Of a stretch of DNA of 45,574 nt, positions 1 through 8,788 are shown in pieces. The stretch comes from Pseudomonadota bacterium (GTDB taxonomy: Bacteria; Pseudomonadota; Gammaproteobacteria; Burkholderiales; Ferrovaceae). A program made the position numbers and the translations under genes. The stretch lies in the NCBI GenBank assembly GCA_021826025.1, contig JAKBBG010000008.1, forward strand, positions 1 to 45,574. Direction: 5' to 3'. The first letter of the stretch is position 1. Each line of letters opens with the position of its first letter. Under the pieces are notes generated by a model. The model was given only the letters and a program-made list of their open reading frames with translations, did no database searches and was not told where the DNA came from.

Positions 1-1600
1 CCGTAGGACTGGGCGCCGCTGGTGGTGACGTTGCCGTTGAGCACGGTGGTTCCGGTGGTGCCGGTCACGGTGAGGCTTGTGAGGGGCGTGTTGGCGCCCA
101 CGGTGCTGCCGAAGGTGGTGGTGCCGGTGCTGCTGACGGCCAGCGCGGCGTTGCCGTCCACGGCGCCGGTGAAGGTGACGGTGCCGGCGTTGACGGTGGT
201 GTCGGCGCTCAGGGCGGTGGGGCCGTTCACCGCGAGGCTCGAAAGGGTCATGGCGCCGCCGAAGGTGGTGGTGCCGGTGCTGATGATGGCCAGGGCCTTG
301 CCACCGCTTATGTTGCCGCTGAAGGTGACGGCGCTGCTGCCGGCGCTGAGGCTGGCGTTGCCGTTGAGGGTGAGGGGGCCTCCATAGGACTGGGCACCCG
401 TGGTGGTGACGTTGCCGCCCAGCTGGTCGGCGCCGCCGCCGTTGAGGGTGAGGCTCGCGAGGGCGCTGGTGGCGCCGACGGAACTGCCGAACTTGCTGGT
501 GCCGCTGCTGGTGACGGTGAGGCTGTCGGCACCGGATGCGTTGCCGTTCACGGCGCCCGTGAAGGTGACGGCGCCGGCTCCGGCGCTGATCAGGGTGTTG
601 GTGTCGATGGTGAGCGCACCGCCGTAGGACTGGGCGCCATTGGTGGTGACGTTGCCGTTGAGCACGGTGGTTCCGGTGGTGCCGGTCACGGTGAGACTTG
701 TGAGGGGCGTGTTGGCGCCCACGGTGCTGCCGAAGGTGGTGGTGCCGGTGCTGCTGACGGCCAGCGCGGCGTTGCCGTCCACGGCACCGGTGAAGGTGAC
801 GGCGCCGGTGCCGGCGTTGACGCTGGTGTTGGCACCCAGGGTGGTGGTGCCGGCCACGGTGACGGCGCTGCTGGCGGTCTTGAGGGTGCTGGCGGCGTTG
901 ACGGCGAGATTCCCGCCGTAAGACTGGGCCCCGGTGGTGGTGACGCTGCCACCCAGGGTGGCGTCACCATTCACCGCCAGGCTTGAAAGGGCGGTGCTGT
1001 TGCCCACGGCGGCACCGAAGGCGGTGGTGCCGGTGGTGGTGACGGCCAGCGCGGCGTTGCCGTTCACGGTGCCGTTGAAGGCGACGTTGCCGGCGCCGGC
1101 GTTGACGGTGGTGTTGGCGCCCAGGGTGGCGGCGCCGGTGACGGTGACGTTGCTGCCGGTGGTGGCAAGCGTGCTGAGCGCATTGACGCTGAGCTTGCCG
1201 CCGTAGGACTGGGCGCCGCTGGTGGTGACGCTGCCGTTGAGCACGGTGGTTCCGGTGGCGCCGGTCACGGTGAGGCTTGTGAGGGGCGTGTTGGCGCCCA
1301 CGGTGCTGCCGAAGGTGGTGGTGCCGGTGCTGGTGACGGTGAGGCTGTCGGCGCCGGGTGCAGCACCATCCACCGCACCCGTGAACGTGACGGCGCTGCT
1401 GCCGGCGCTGAGGGTGGCGTTGCCGTTGAGGGTGAGAGGGCCTCCATAGGACTGGGCACCCGTGGTGGTGACGTTGCCGTTGAGCACGGTGGTTCCGGTG
1501 GCGCCGGTCACGGTGAGGCTTGCGAGGGGGGTGTTGGCGCCCACGGTGCTGCCGAAGGTGTTGGTGCCGGTGCTGCTGACGGTCAGGGCGTATTTGCCGT
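1..1600 (-). repeat. Internal beta-helix repeat array in tpsA with near-identical copies
   Basis: Seen directly: the block encoding GAQSYGG recurs near positions 4, 384, 624, 918, 1203 and 1444, giving units of about 240, 290 and 380 bases. Four blocks, starting near 3, 622, 1203 and 1444, share 130-180 bases that are nearly identical. Copies 3-180 and 622-800 differ at only about four positions. All spacings keep the reading frame. Each unit encodes alternating Thr/Val/Gly-rich strands, for example TGTTTFGSTVGANTPLTSL and TVLNGNVTTSGAQ, consistent with a right-handed beta-helix. Confidence 0.9.
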
Positions 1601-3329
1601 CGACCATGCCGTTGAACGCGATGTTTCCGCTGCCGGCGGACACGGTGGTGGCCGCGGCCAGGGTCACGTTTCCGTCGAACGCGATGTCCCCGTTGGTGGT
1701 GGAAACCCCGGCCTTGAGGGTGGTGCCCGACGAGGGGCCGGCCGCGGGGTTACCGCCGGCCCCTTCGAACGTGATGCCCACGCCGCTGCCGGTCATGGCG
1801 ATCGGGGCGTTGACCGCAATGGACGTGCTTGCGGCCAGCACCACGTTGGAGGCGGCAGCATTGATCGTGGCGTTGCCCAAGGTGAGGGTGCTGGTGGTGT
1901 CCGTGGTGCTGGCGGCCTGGGCCAGCGTTCCCGTGCCGGTCGTGCCCACCGTGATGGTGGCTGGATCGAGCAGCCAGGTGCCGGCGCTGCCGCGGGCCGC
2001 GCGCGTGTCGACGCTGGCCTGGCCGTCCACCTGCAGGCGGTTTTTGCCGGAAGTTTCCACGAAGCCGCCGTTGCCCCCGTGCGCACCTCCTTGCGCACTG
2101 ACCGATCCTCCGAAGCGCGTGTTGTTGTCGGACCAGATCACCACGGTCCCGCCATTGCCGGTGTCGATGGCGTTGGCGGCAAACCGGGCGCCTTGCATGA
2201 CGGTGGTGTCCGACGCATTGTATTCGGGCCCCGCGCCGTGAACGTTGCCGCCCACCAGAATGGTTCCGCCCCCGCTCTGACCCGACGCGGTGATGACCGA
2301 ATTGGGGCCGACTTCAATTCGGTCGCCCAGGAGGGTGGCGCTGCCCCCGGTGCCGTTGGCGTTGCTGACGTCGAGGGTTCCGCTGTTGGAGGTGGTGCTG
2401 CCGGACAGTGTCCCCCCGTCGAGCAGGATCCGCCCGTTCCGGTTCACCACGCCCTGCGCTTCGATGACCCCGCTGTTGTTGACCACCGATGCGAGCACGG
2501 TGCCGGCGGCACGGGCGGTCATGATGACGGTGCCGCCGTCGGCCTGGATCAATTCGCCGTTCTGGGCCAGTGCGTTGAGCACGGCCTGGTCCACCTGGAC
2601 CCGGGTGAGGCTGTCGCCGGCAAAATCGAGGGTGACCTGGTTGCCCGCCGCCAGGGCGACGGTCCCCAGCCTGGCCGAAATGGTGCCCTGGTTTGATACC
2701 TGTCCGCCGAGGAGGGCGATGAAGCCGCCGTCAGCCGCCGAGAGATGCCCCTGGTTCAGGATGCTGCCCGGGGTGCCGCGGCCGGTGAACGTGCGCCTGC
2801 CCGCCAGAAAATCCGCATCGGAAATGTCCAGCGTCGAAGCGATCAGCCCGCCGACCGTGACCTGGGCTGAAGGGCCGAAGAGAACCCCGTTGGGATTGAC
2901 CAGGAAGATTTGGCCGTTGGCAGTGAGGTGGCCGTAGATTTGGGAAGGGTTGGAGCCCAGCACCCGGTTGAGCGCCACTGCGCCGGGTCCCGGCTGCAGG
3001 AAGTTGACCGACTCCCCGGAGCCGATGCTGAACCCCTGCCAGTTGACGATCAAATTCTGGCTGGATTGCTGAACCGTCAGGGTGTTGCCGCTTTGGGCGA
3101 TGGATCCCTGGCCCGCGCCCACCTGGCCCCCGGTCGGCAAGGCGAAGGAAAGCGGGTTGACGAGCAGGCACGCCACCAGGCCCAGGAGCGACAGCGCCAA
3201 GCGCCGGCTTCCCCCAATCCGGGGATCCCGGCGGCTGGCCGTGCGTTTGCCGTGGCTTGCCGCGTTTTCGGAAACCGCGACGAACGTCCCGCGAGCGTCG
3301 CTCCAGAGGGTCCGGTAGACGCGGTTCAC
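1..3329 (-). CDS. TpsA family large exoprotein (filamentous haemagglutinin-like), 3' end beyond the window
   Basis: A secreted two-partner-system exoprotein, partial: an open frame of at least 1109 codons with no stop before the left edge. It starts at GTG 3329, two bases after the tpsB stop, with an AGGGG ribosome site 8 bases upstream inside tpsB. Residues 1-25 (MNRVYRTLWSDARG) match the extended signal peptide region of large exoproteins, followed by a hydrophobic signal core near residues 43-63. A TPS secretion domain occupies roughly residues 65-320, with NWQGFSIG (96-103) and the hallmark NPNG motif (145-148) in the context FLVNPNGVLFG. Further on come GGFVETSG and WLLDPATITV, typical of filamentous haemagglutinins, then beta-helix repeats containing GAQSYGG. 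Family knowledge says the TPS domain directs export through the adjacent TpsB pore. Adhesin, cytolysin or contact-dependent toxin roles cannot be separated because the C-terminus is missing. Confidence 0.93.
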   Translation of the reverse strand, partial: MNRVYRTLWSDARGTFVAVSENAASHGKRTASRRDPRIGGSRRLALSLLGLVACLLVNPLSFALPTGGQVGAGQGSIAQSGNTLTVQQSSQNLIVNWQGFSIGSGESVNFLQPGPGAVALNRVLGSNPSQIYGHLTANGQIFLVNPNGVLFGPSAQVTVGGLIASTLDISDADFLAGRRTFTGRGTPGSILNQGHLSAADGGFIALLGGQVSNQGTISARLGTVALAAGNQVTLDFAGDSLTRVQVDQAVLNALAQNGELIQADGGTVIMTARAAGTVLASVVNNSGVIEAQGVVNRNGRILLDGGTLSGSTTSNSGTLDVSNANGTGGSATLLGDRIEVGPNSVITASGQSGGGTILVGGNVHGAGPEYNASDTTVMQGARFAANAIDTGNGGTVVIWSDNNTRFGGSVSAQGGAHGGNGGFVETSGKNRLQVDGQASVDTRAARGSAGTWLLDPATITVGTTGTGTLAQAASTTDTTSTLTLGNATINAAASNVVLAASTSIAVNAPIAMTGSGVGITFEGAGGNPAAGPSSGTTLKAGVSTTNGDIAFDGNVTLAAATTVSAGSGNIAFNGMVDGKYALTVSSTGTNTFGSTVGANTPLASLTVTGATGTTVLNGNVTTTGAQSYGGPLTLNGNATLSAGSSAVTFTGAVDGAAPGADSLTVTSTGTTTFGSTVGANTPLTSLTVTGATGTTVLNGSVTTSGAQSYGGKLSVNALSTLATTGSNVTVTGAATLGANTTVNAGAGNVAFNGTVNGNAALAVTTTGTTAFGAAVGNSTALSSLAVNGDATLGGSVTTTGAQSYGGNLAVNAASTLKTASSAVTVAGTTTLGANTSVNAGTGAVTFTGAVDGNAALAVSSTGTTTFGSTVGANTPLTSLTVTGTTGTTVLNGNVTTNGAQSYGGALTIDTNTLISAGAGAVTFTGAVNGNASGADSLTVTSSGTSKFGSSVGATSALASLTLNGGGADQLGGNVTTTGAQSYGGPLTLNGNASLSAGSSAVTFSGNISGGKALAIISTGTTTFGGAMTLSSLAVNGPTALSADTTVNAGTVTFTGAVDGNAALAVSSTGTTTFGSTVGANTPLTSLTVTGTTGTTVLNGNVTTSGAQSY

Positions 3330-3331
3330 GA

Positions 3332-5038
3332 TCAGAACCCCTGGGTGAGCTGGGCCCAGACGGTGGGCCTGCGTTCAGGCGCCGAAGTCGGGGCATCGCC
3401 CGTGCGCCAGGCAAAGTAGGTGAGCACGCTGAGGTTGCGGCGGTTTTTCCAGGCGGCACCCAGGCCCAGGCCGGACAGGCTGCGCTGGTTTACGGCATCG
3501 GCCGCAATCGGGGTGTGGTTGATGCGTGCGGTACCCCCATCTGCAAACCCGGATAGCTCGATGAATTCGTCCAGGGCATAGCGCATTTCCAGGGTGCCAA
3601 GCCAGGCGTCATCGGACATGGCTTCCCCGACGGGATAGGCGCGGACGCCGGTGGGGCCTCCCATGGAAAACTTTTCGGACATGTCCAGGTTGGTGCTGGC
3701 AAGCTGCCCGGACAATGCGCCGTAGAATGCCCAGCGCCCCTCCAGGGGCCATAGTTGCGAGCCGCTGCCGTTGGCTTTGAAATAGGTGCCTGCCGTATGG
3801 TAGGCGGCCTGGTCCACGACGGCGCTGACCGGATCGAGCGTCAGCCGTCCGGACGTGACGCTGGCGTTCCAGAAGGTCGTCGCGCCTTGCACGGATTTAA
3901 GGCTTCCGTTGAGCCCCAGATTGGCGACATTTTCGACTTTGGCGTCCGAGCCGGATGTGCTGTCGATGAAGTCCCGCAGGATGCGGCGGTCCACGTCAAA
4001 GGTCAGGGTGCTGTTGTCGAGCCTGCTGCGCGTCAGGGGCTGACTGGCGTACAGGCTGGTGATTTCGGCCGAACCGTGCGCCCGCAGGGGGGCGAAATCC
4101 AGGCCCAGGGCATATTTGAGATCGGCGTAGGCCAGGCCCAGTCGCGTGCCGGAGCTGCCGGCGGGCAGATCGTAGGCCAGGCGCCCAAACTGGGTGCCGC
4201 CGAATTCCGATCCCATGCCGTACAGGTTCAGGCGGTCGCCCTGGCCCAGGGGGCTTGCCCAGTCCACATTCGCGGACGTTCGCCAGGAGCCGGTGTAGCG
4301 GTTGCCCCAGTCGTCGATGCCGGCGCTTCCGCTGACGGCCGGCGTCTGGGCGGCCGTGACCGCCAGATCGGAAGTGCCCGTCCCGACTCCCGGTTGCAGG
4401 GTCGAACTGATGGCGGCACCGGGAAGGTCGCTCAGCAGCAGCAGCTGCTGTTCCAGCAGCCCCGCTTCCACCGGCTGCCCGCTTTTGAGCGGCTGCAGCA
4501 GGCGTTCCAGGGCGCTGTCGGATATCCGGGATTGGTTGTCCAGACGGATTTTTCCGTAACGGCCTTCCAGTACGGCGATTTCCAGCGTGCCTTCGGTCAC
4601 GTCCTGGGCGGGAATGTAGGCGCGTGCGAGCAGATAACCGCGCTTGCGGTAGTAGTCCGTGATGCGGGCGGCCAGGCCGTTCAGCGCCTCGAGGGTCAGG
4701 GTTTGGCCGGGCGCATCCCGGACCAGCGCCAGCAACTCGCTTTCGGGGAACACGGTATTGCCGGTGATCACGATGCGTTTGACGGCGATGCGCTGCTGCA
4801 GGTCGCCGCGAAACGGCGGGCGTTCTGCACCGGGTGGGGATGGCACCGGGTTGGTCGTTGCGGGTGCGGGTGGCGGGGGGATGGGCGAAGGCACCGTCTT
4901 CAGGATTTCGCCGGCCCCCGGAGCGACGGGGGCGGCGCTGGCCAGAAATGCCAGGCCGATGCAGGACATTCCGAAAAACAGGCGAAACGCTGATGCTGGA
5001 CCGTCGGGAAAGAGAGGCGAGGTTTTTTTGTCCAACAT
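3332..5038 (-). CDS. TpsB family outer-membrane transporter (ShlB/FhaC/HecB type)
   Basis: The outer-membrane pore partner of a two-partner secretion system, translocating the TpsA protein encoded immediately downstream. I use ATG 5038, giving 568 residues; the frame stays open further upstream, but this ATG has a GGTGA ribosome site and begins a signal sequence (MLDKKTSPLF, with hydrophobic core FRLFFGMSCIGLAFLASAAP). A proline-rich linker follows. A first POTRA-like domain is visible around residues 75-155 (VKRIVITGNTVFPESEL), then a second, then the beta-barrel. The GVRAYPVGEA segment matches the conserved VRG(F/Y)-type motif of the L6 loop, and the protein ends in Phe, the usual outer-membrane barrel signal. 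Length suits the family. The stop lies two bases before the tpsA GTG, so the pair is an operon. Confidence 0.93.
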   Translation of the reverse strand: MLDKKTSPLFPDGPASAFRLFFGMSCIGLAFLASAAPVAPGAGEILKTVPSPIPPPPAPATTNPVPSPPGAERPPFRGDLQQRIAVKRIVITGNTVFPESELLALVRDAPGQTLTLEALNGLAARITDYYRKRGYLLARAYIPAQDVTEGTLEIAVLEGRYGKIRLDNQSRISDSALERLLQPLKSGQPVEAGLLEQQLLLLSDLPGAAISSTLQPGVGTGTSDLAVTAAQTPAVSGSAGIDDWGNRYTGSWRTSANVDWASPLGQGDRLNLYGMGSEFGGTQFGRLAYDLPAGSSGTRLGLAYADLKYALGLDFAPLRAHGSAEITSLYASQPLTRSRLDNSTLTFDVDRRILRDFIDSTSGSDAKVENVANLGLNGSLKSVQGATTFWNASVTSGRLTLDPVSAVVDQAAYHTAGTYFKANGSGSQLWPLEGRWAFYGALSGQLASTNLDMSEKFSMGGPTGVRAYPVGEAMSDDAWLGTLEMRYALDEFIELSGFADGGTARINHTPIAADAVNQRSLSGLGLGAAWKNRRNLSVLTYFAWRTGDAPTSAPERRPTVWAQLTQGF

Positions 5039-5143
5039 GCGGTTTTCACCGGAACAAAATTTTGACGAAAACTTTTTCGGCCCCCTTCCCTTACGCCCCT
5101 GGCGATAAAGCAATAAGTTAAAAAAGTTATAATTTCCTAACAA

Positions 5144-5219
5144 ATCCTTAACATCCTGTAGGAAAACTATAACATTTTCTGGCAGGGCGGTTCGCGCCCC
5201 GTTTGTTTTGGAATGAGTT
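5144..5219. other. AT-rich intergenic zone upstream of tpsB
   Basis: This short region and the adjacent leader (5039-5143) are strikingly AT-rich compared with the rest of the window, with several TATAAC/TTATAG-like hexamers on the minus strand. It is the likely promoter area for tpsBA, but I could not fix one -35/-10 pair with good spacing. Confidence 0.4.
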
Positions 5220-5248
5220 AAAAAACGTTAAATCCGCCTGTCCGGCGG
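5220..5248 (-). terminator. Probable intrinsic terminator after the YbiR-like gene
   Basis: Read on the minus strand, CCGCC-GGACA-GGCGG forms a 5-bp stem just after the stop at 5250, followed by ATTTAACG and six T. The T-run is a few bases further from the stem than ideal. It would separate the permease transcript from tpsBA. Confidence 0.5.
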
Positions 5249-5249
5249 G

Positions 5250-6386
5250 TCAGATCGGGCCCGAAAAATGCAGCAGAATCCAGCCCAATGCCACGGCTAT
5301 GCCGAGAAACCCCATCGAAAAGTAGTGAAACTGCAGCCAACTGCTGCGATCTTTTGCCATCCGCAAGGCGATCAGGTTGGCCAGAGATCCCACTGCCGTG
5401 CCAAATCCTCCCGCGTTGACAGCAAAGGCGAGCAGCGGGCCTGCCGGCAGCCACGGGGTGAGCAGGATCGTGGCCGGAACGTTGCTGATCACCTGCGAGA
5501 CGGCAATGGCCGTGAGGTAGTCCCGCAGGGCGCCTGCCTGCGCCAGGGGGTCGAGCAGGGGCTTGAGGAGGGCCGCATCGGTGAGCAGCCGGATGTCCAC
5601 GAACATCAGCAGGAATACGGCGATCAGGCTCCAGTCCGCTTCCGCCAGCAGGCGCGCACGGATCCAGGCGACGGCGGCGAGCAGGGCGGCAAGCCCCCAG
5701 GCCGGCTCGCCCCATTCCACGGCGGCCACAAAAAGGACGTAAAGCACTGCACAGGCCCAGAACAGCGGACGGTTCCAGTCCGCAGGCGTTTCGGGCAGCC
5801 TGATCCGGATCGGCCGGTTCGGGAATGAACCGGCGGCCAGAACCAGCAGGAGCGCGGTGAGCAGCAGCGCAAGGGGCGCCATCATGGCCGTGAAGGCCAG
5901 GAAGGAGCGATGGGAAAGCTGCCAGAGCAGGATGTTCTGGGGGTTGCCGATGGGCGTGAGCATCGACCCGGCGTTGACGGCGAGCGCTTCGAAAATGACC
6001 AGGCGCGCGATGGGCAGGCCTGCCAGGTTTCGCAGGCTCAGGGTGAGCGGGACCATGACGAACAGGGCGATGTCGTTGGTGAGCACGGTGGACAGGAGGG
6101 CGGCGGCGCCGGTGAGGAATAGGGCGAGCGGCCGTTCGCGCGTGAGGCGGTTGAGGATGTGCCGTCCGAGATGGTCGAAGGCGCCGCTCAGCTCAATGCC
6201 TTTGGTGAGCACGAGCAGGCCCGAGAGGGTCAGCAGGGTGGGCAGGTGGACGCTTTGCCAGGCACGCTCCGGCGTGACGGGATGAAAAAGGGCCAGCAGC
6301 GTTCCGGCCAGCGCGAGGACATGGAGCAGGCGGTCTTTCAGGAAATGGCCCAGGAAAAGCCGGGCGGAGGCGGGCAGTGCGGTCAT
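5250..6386 (-). CDS. YbiR-like inner-membrane permease (SLC13/CitMHS/ArsB-type ion transporter)
   Basis: Predicted polytopic inner-membrane ion transporter, 378 residues and about ten to eleven hydrophobic segments. Characteristic pieces are LTLSGLLVLTKGIELSG near residue 53, STVLTNDIALFVMVPLTLS near 98, and NAGSMLTPIGNPQNILLW near 137. Towards the end it has SQVISNVPATILL and GSLANLIALRMAKD. These pieces and the length agree best with E. coli YbiR, an uncharacterised member of the anion-transporter superfamily that also holds ArsB, NhaD and DASS carriers. The TND and GNPQN motifs lie in the two inverted-repeat halves, where substrate and sodium sites sit in characterised relatives. The substrate is unknown. 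It is divergent from mmsA, with 93 bases between the two starts. Confidence 0.82.
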   Translation of the reverse strand: MTALPASARLFLGHFLKDRLLHVLALAGTLLALFHPVTPERAWQSVHLPTLLTLSGLLVLTKGIELSGAFDHLGRHILNRLTRERPLALFLTGAAALLSTVLTNDIALFVMVPLTLSLRNLAGLPIARLVIFEALAVNAGSMLTPIGNPQNILLWQLSHRSFLAFTAMMAPLALLLTALLLVLAAGSFPNRPIRIRLPETPADWNRPLFWACAVLYVLFVAAVEWGEPAWGLAALLAAVAWIRARLLAEADWSLIAVFLLMFVDIRLLTDAALLKPLLDPLAQAGALRDYLTAIAVSQVISNVPATILLTPWLPAGPLLAFAVNAGGFGTAVGSLANLIALRMAKDRSSWLQFHYFSMGFLGIAVALGWILLHFSGPI

Positions 6387-6440
6387 CTCGGGTCGGTGGC
6401 GAAAATAATGAAATTCAGGATCGTTTCCCGATTTCTCCTG

Positions 6441-6446
6441 TAAAAT
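6441..6446 (+). promoter_or_regulatory. Candidate -10 element for mmsA
   Basis: TAAAAT lies 34 bases before the mmsA ATG in the divergent intergenic region. No convincing -35 hexamer sits 16-18 bases upstream, so this is tentative. The mmsA ribosome site is AGGA at 6470-6473. Confidence 0.25.
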
Positions 6447-6479
6447 ACCCGGTTCTCCCGTTCCTGTGCAGGATTCATC

Positions 6480-7985
6480 ATGACTTCAGTCCCTGTTTCG
6501 ATCGGACATTTCATCGACGGCCGGCCTGTGGCCGGTGCCGGAGGACGCACCTCCGACGTGTTCAATCCCGCCACGGGAGCCGTTTCGGGGCGTGTTTCCC
6601 TCGCTTCGGAAGGGGAGGTGGCGGCCGCCGTCGCGTCCGCCAAGGCGGCCTTTCCGGGCTGGGCTGCCACGTCGCCCCTGCGCCGGGCCCGCATCCTGTT
6701 CAAGTTCAAGGAACTGATCGAACGCCACCACGATGAACTGGCGGCCCTCATCACCGCCGAACACGGCAAGGTGTTCACCGATGCACGCGGCGAAGTGATC
6801 CGGGGCCTGGAAGTGGTGGAATATGCCTGCGGCATTCCCGAACTGCTCAAGGGGGAATATACCGAACAGATCGCCACCGGGGTGGACGGCTGGACCGTGC
6901 GCCAGCCCCTCGGGGTCTGTGCAGGCATCACGCCGTTCAACTTTCCGGTCATGGTGCCCCTGTGGATGCTGCCCATGGCCATCGCCTGCGGCAACACGTT
7001 CATCCTCAAGCCGTCCGAACGCGACCCTTCGCCCAGCCTGCTGCTGGCCCGGCTGCTGAAGGAAGCCGGACTGCCCGACGGCGTGTTCAACGTGGTGCAG
7101 GGCGACAAGGCCGCGGTGGACGCGCTGCTGCACCATCCGGACGTGGACGCCGTGAGCTTCGTGGGTTCCACGCCCATCGCCCAGTACATTTACAGCACCG
7201 GTGCGGCCCGGGGCAAGCGGGTGCAGGCGCTGGGCGGCGCCAAAAACCACATGGTGGTGATGCCCGACGCCGACCTCGGCCAGACCGTGGACGCCCTCAT
7301 GGGCGCCGCCTACGGCTCGGCCGGGGAACGCTGCATGGCGATTTCGGTGGCCGTGGCGGTGGGCGACGTGGCCGACCGTCTGGTGGCGGCCCTCGAGCCG
7401 CGCGTGCGCGCCCTCAAGGTGACGGAAGGCATGGACCTGGCCGCGGAAATGGGCCCCGTGGTGACCGCGGCGCATCGCGACAGGATCGTGGGGTACATCG
7501 AAGACGGCGTGAAAGCCGGCGCCACATTGCGGGTGGACGGCCGCGGGTTTTCGGTGCCCGGCTTTGAAGGCGGGTTCTTCCTGGGCGGCACGCTGTTCGA
7601 CCACGTGACGCCGGACATGCGCATTTACCGCGAGGAGATTTTCGGGCCGGTGCTGTGCGTGGTGCGCGTGCCGGATTTCGCGAGCGCGCTCAGGCTCGTC
7701 AACGACCACGAGTTCGGCAACGGCACGGCCATTTTCACCCGGGACGGCGGCACGGCGCGCGAATACGTGTCGCGCGTGAGAGTGGGCATGGTGGGGGTGA
7801 ACGTGCCCATTCCCGTGCCCATGGCGTTCCACAGTTTCGGCGGATGGAAGCACAGCCTGTTTGGAGACCACCATGCCCACGGTCCGGAAGGCGTGCGCTT
7901 CTACACGCGCCAGAAGGCCGTGACCCAGCGCTGGCCGGCCAGCATCGAAGCGGGCGCCCAGTTCGCCATGCCCACCCACAAGTAA
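6480..7985 (+). CDS. mmsA: Methylmalonate-semialdehyde dehydrogenase (CoA-acylating)
   Basis: Converts methylmalonate semialdehyde, or malonate semialdehyde, with NAD+ and CoA to propionyl-CoA or acetyl-CoA, in valine, inositol or beta-alanine catabolism. The 501-residue length is normal for the family. The NAD-binding stretch [17 protein letters not shown] is at 149-165 and the catalytic cysteine is Cys285 in [21 protein letters not shown] (251-260) carries Asn where ordinary aldehyde dehydrogenases have the general-base Glu, a hallmark of the CoA-acylating MmsA subfamily. The C-terminal half contains the conserved EEIFGPVL segment. It is transcribed away from the YbiR-like permease and leads into suhB 14 bases downstream. 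A wider valine-degradation operon is not visible here, so the physiological substrate is inferred from the family. Confidence 0.95.
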   Translation: MTSVPVSIGHFIDGRPVAGAGGRTSDVFNPATGAVSGRVSLASEGEVAAAVASAKAAFPGWAATSPLRRARILFKFKELIERHHDELAALITAEHGKVFTDARGEVIRGLEVVEYACGIPELLKGEYTEQIATGVDGWTVRQPLGVCAGITPFNFPVMVPLWMLPMAIACGNTFILKPSERDPSPSLLLARLLKEAGLPDGVFNVVQGDKAAVDALLHHPDVDAVSFVGSTPIAQYIYSTGAARGKRVQALGGAKNHMVVMPDADLGQTVDALMGAAYGSAGERCMAISVAVAVGDVADRLVAALEPRVRALKVTEGMDLAAEMGPVVTAAHRDRIVGYIEDGVKAGATLRVDGRGFSVPGFEGGFFLGGTLFDHVTPDMRIYREEIFGPVLCVVRVPDFASALRLVNDHEFGNGTAIFTRDGGTAREYVSRVRVGMVGVNVPIPVPMAFHSFGGWKHSLFGDHHAHGPEGVRFYTRQKAVTQRWPASIEAGAQFAMPTHK

Positions 7986-7999
7986 GGACCTCAGGCCCC

Positions 8000-8776
8000 A
8001 TGCATCCCCAGCTCAACATCGCCATCAAGGCAGCCCGCCGCGCCGGCACCCTCATCAACCGGGCGGCGCTCGACATCGACCGGCTCACCGTGACCAAGAA
8101 AGGGCCGGCGGATTTCGTGTCCGAAGTGGACCGGATGGCGGAGGCCGCCATCATCGGCGTCCTGCGCGAAGCCTATCCGGACCACGCCTTTCTCGGCGAG
8201 GAAGGCGGCGCCGTGGGCGAATCGGAATTCCAGTGGATCATCGACCCGATCGACGGCACCACCAATTTCCTGCACGGCTTTCCGGTGTACTGCACGTCCA
8301 TCGCCCTGGCCCACAAGGGCGTGGTGACCCAGGCCGTGATCTACGATCCGGTGCGCAACGACCTGTTCACGGCCACCCGCGGCAGCGGCGCGTTCCTCAA
8401 CGACCGCCGCATCCGCGTGAGCCAGGAAACCCGCATGGAAGATGCGCTCATCGGGTCGGGCTTTCCCTTCAGCAGCATGGAACACCAGGAACGTTACCTG
8501 CGCATGTTCGCCGAAGTGATGCGCAAAACCGCCGGCATCCGCCGCCCCGGCTCGGCGGCCCTCGACCTTGCCTGCGTGGCGGCCGGACGCTATGACGGTT
8601 TCTGGGAACTGGGCCTCAAGCCCTGGGACATGGCGGCGGGCACCCTGCTCATCCAGGAAGCCGGCGGCCTCGTGTCCGACCTCGAAGGCGAAGACCGTTT
8701 CCTGCAAACGGGCCACGTGGTGGCCGGCAATCCCAAGATTTTCGCGCAGCTGCTGCCCATGGTGGCGCGCGCCTGA
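8000..8776 (+). CDS. suhB: Inositol-1-monophosphatase family protein SuhB
   Basis: Mg-dependent phosphatase of inositol-1-phosphate and related sugar phosphates. In enterobacteria SuhB also acts in rRNA transcription antitermination complexes. The product has 258 residues, starting [16 protein letters not shown] as family members do. The metal-binding motifs are present: DFVSEVD, GEEGG, then [17 protein letters not shown] (the DPIDGT motif), and [17 protein letters not shown] near the C-terminus. An in-frame opening extends far upstream through mmsA, but only ATG 8000 gives the conserved N-terminus. It lies between mmsA and trmJ; suhB next to trmJ and cysE is a common proteobacterial order. 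Confidence 0.95.
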   Translation: MHPQLNIAIKAARRAGTLINRAALDIDRLTVTKKGPADFVSEVDRMAEAAIIGVLREAYPDHAFLGEEGGAVGESEFQWIIDPIDGTTNFLHGFPVYCTSIALAHKGVVTQAVIYDPVRNDLFTATRGSGAFLNDRRIRVSQETRMEDALIGSGFPFSSMEHQERYLRMFAEVMRKTAGIRRPGSAALDLACVAAGRYDGFWELGLKPWDMAAGTLLIQEAGGLVSDLEGEDRFLQTGHVVAGNPKIFAQLLPMVARA

Positions 8777-8788
8777 AGAAACGGCGCC

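Noticed and set aside
1-1600. Regular repeats that could suggest a CRISPR array or satellite
   Set aside because: Units are 240-380 bases, keep a reading frame and encode beta-helix protein repeats; there are no short repeats with unique spacers.
22-2941. Series of plus-strand open frames rich in Val/Leu/Pro opposite tpsA
   Set aside because: They repeat with the tpsA units, have no ribosome sites or domain content, and the minus frame encodes a coherent TPS exoprotein.
5178-5195. Sigma-54-like TGGCA...TTCGC sequence upstream of tpsB
   Set aside because: The -12 dinucleotide is CG, not GC, at the required spacing, and it faces away from tpsB with no plus-strand gene behind it.
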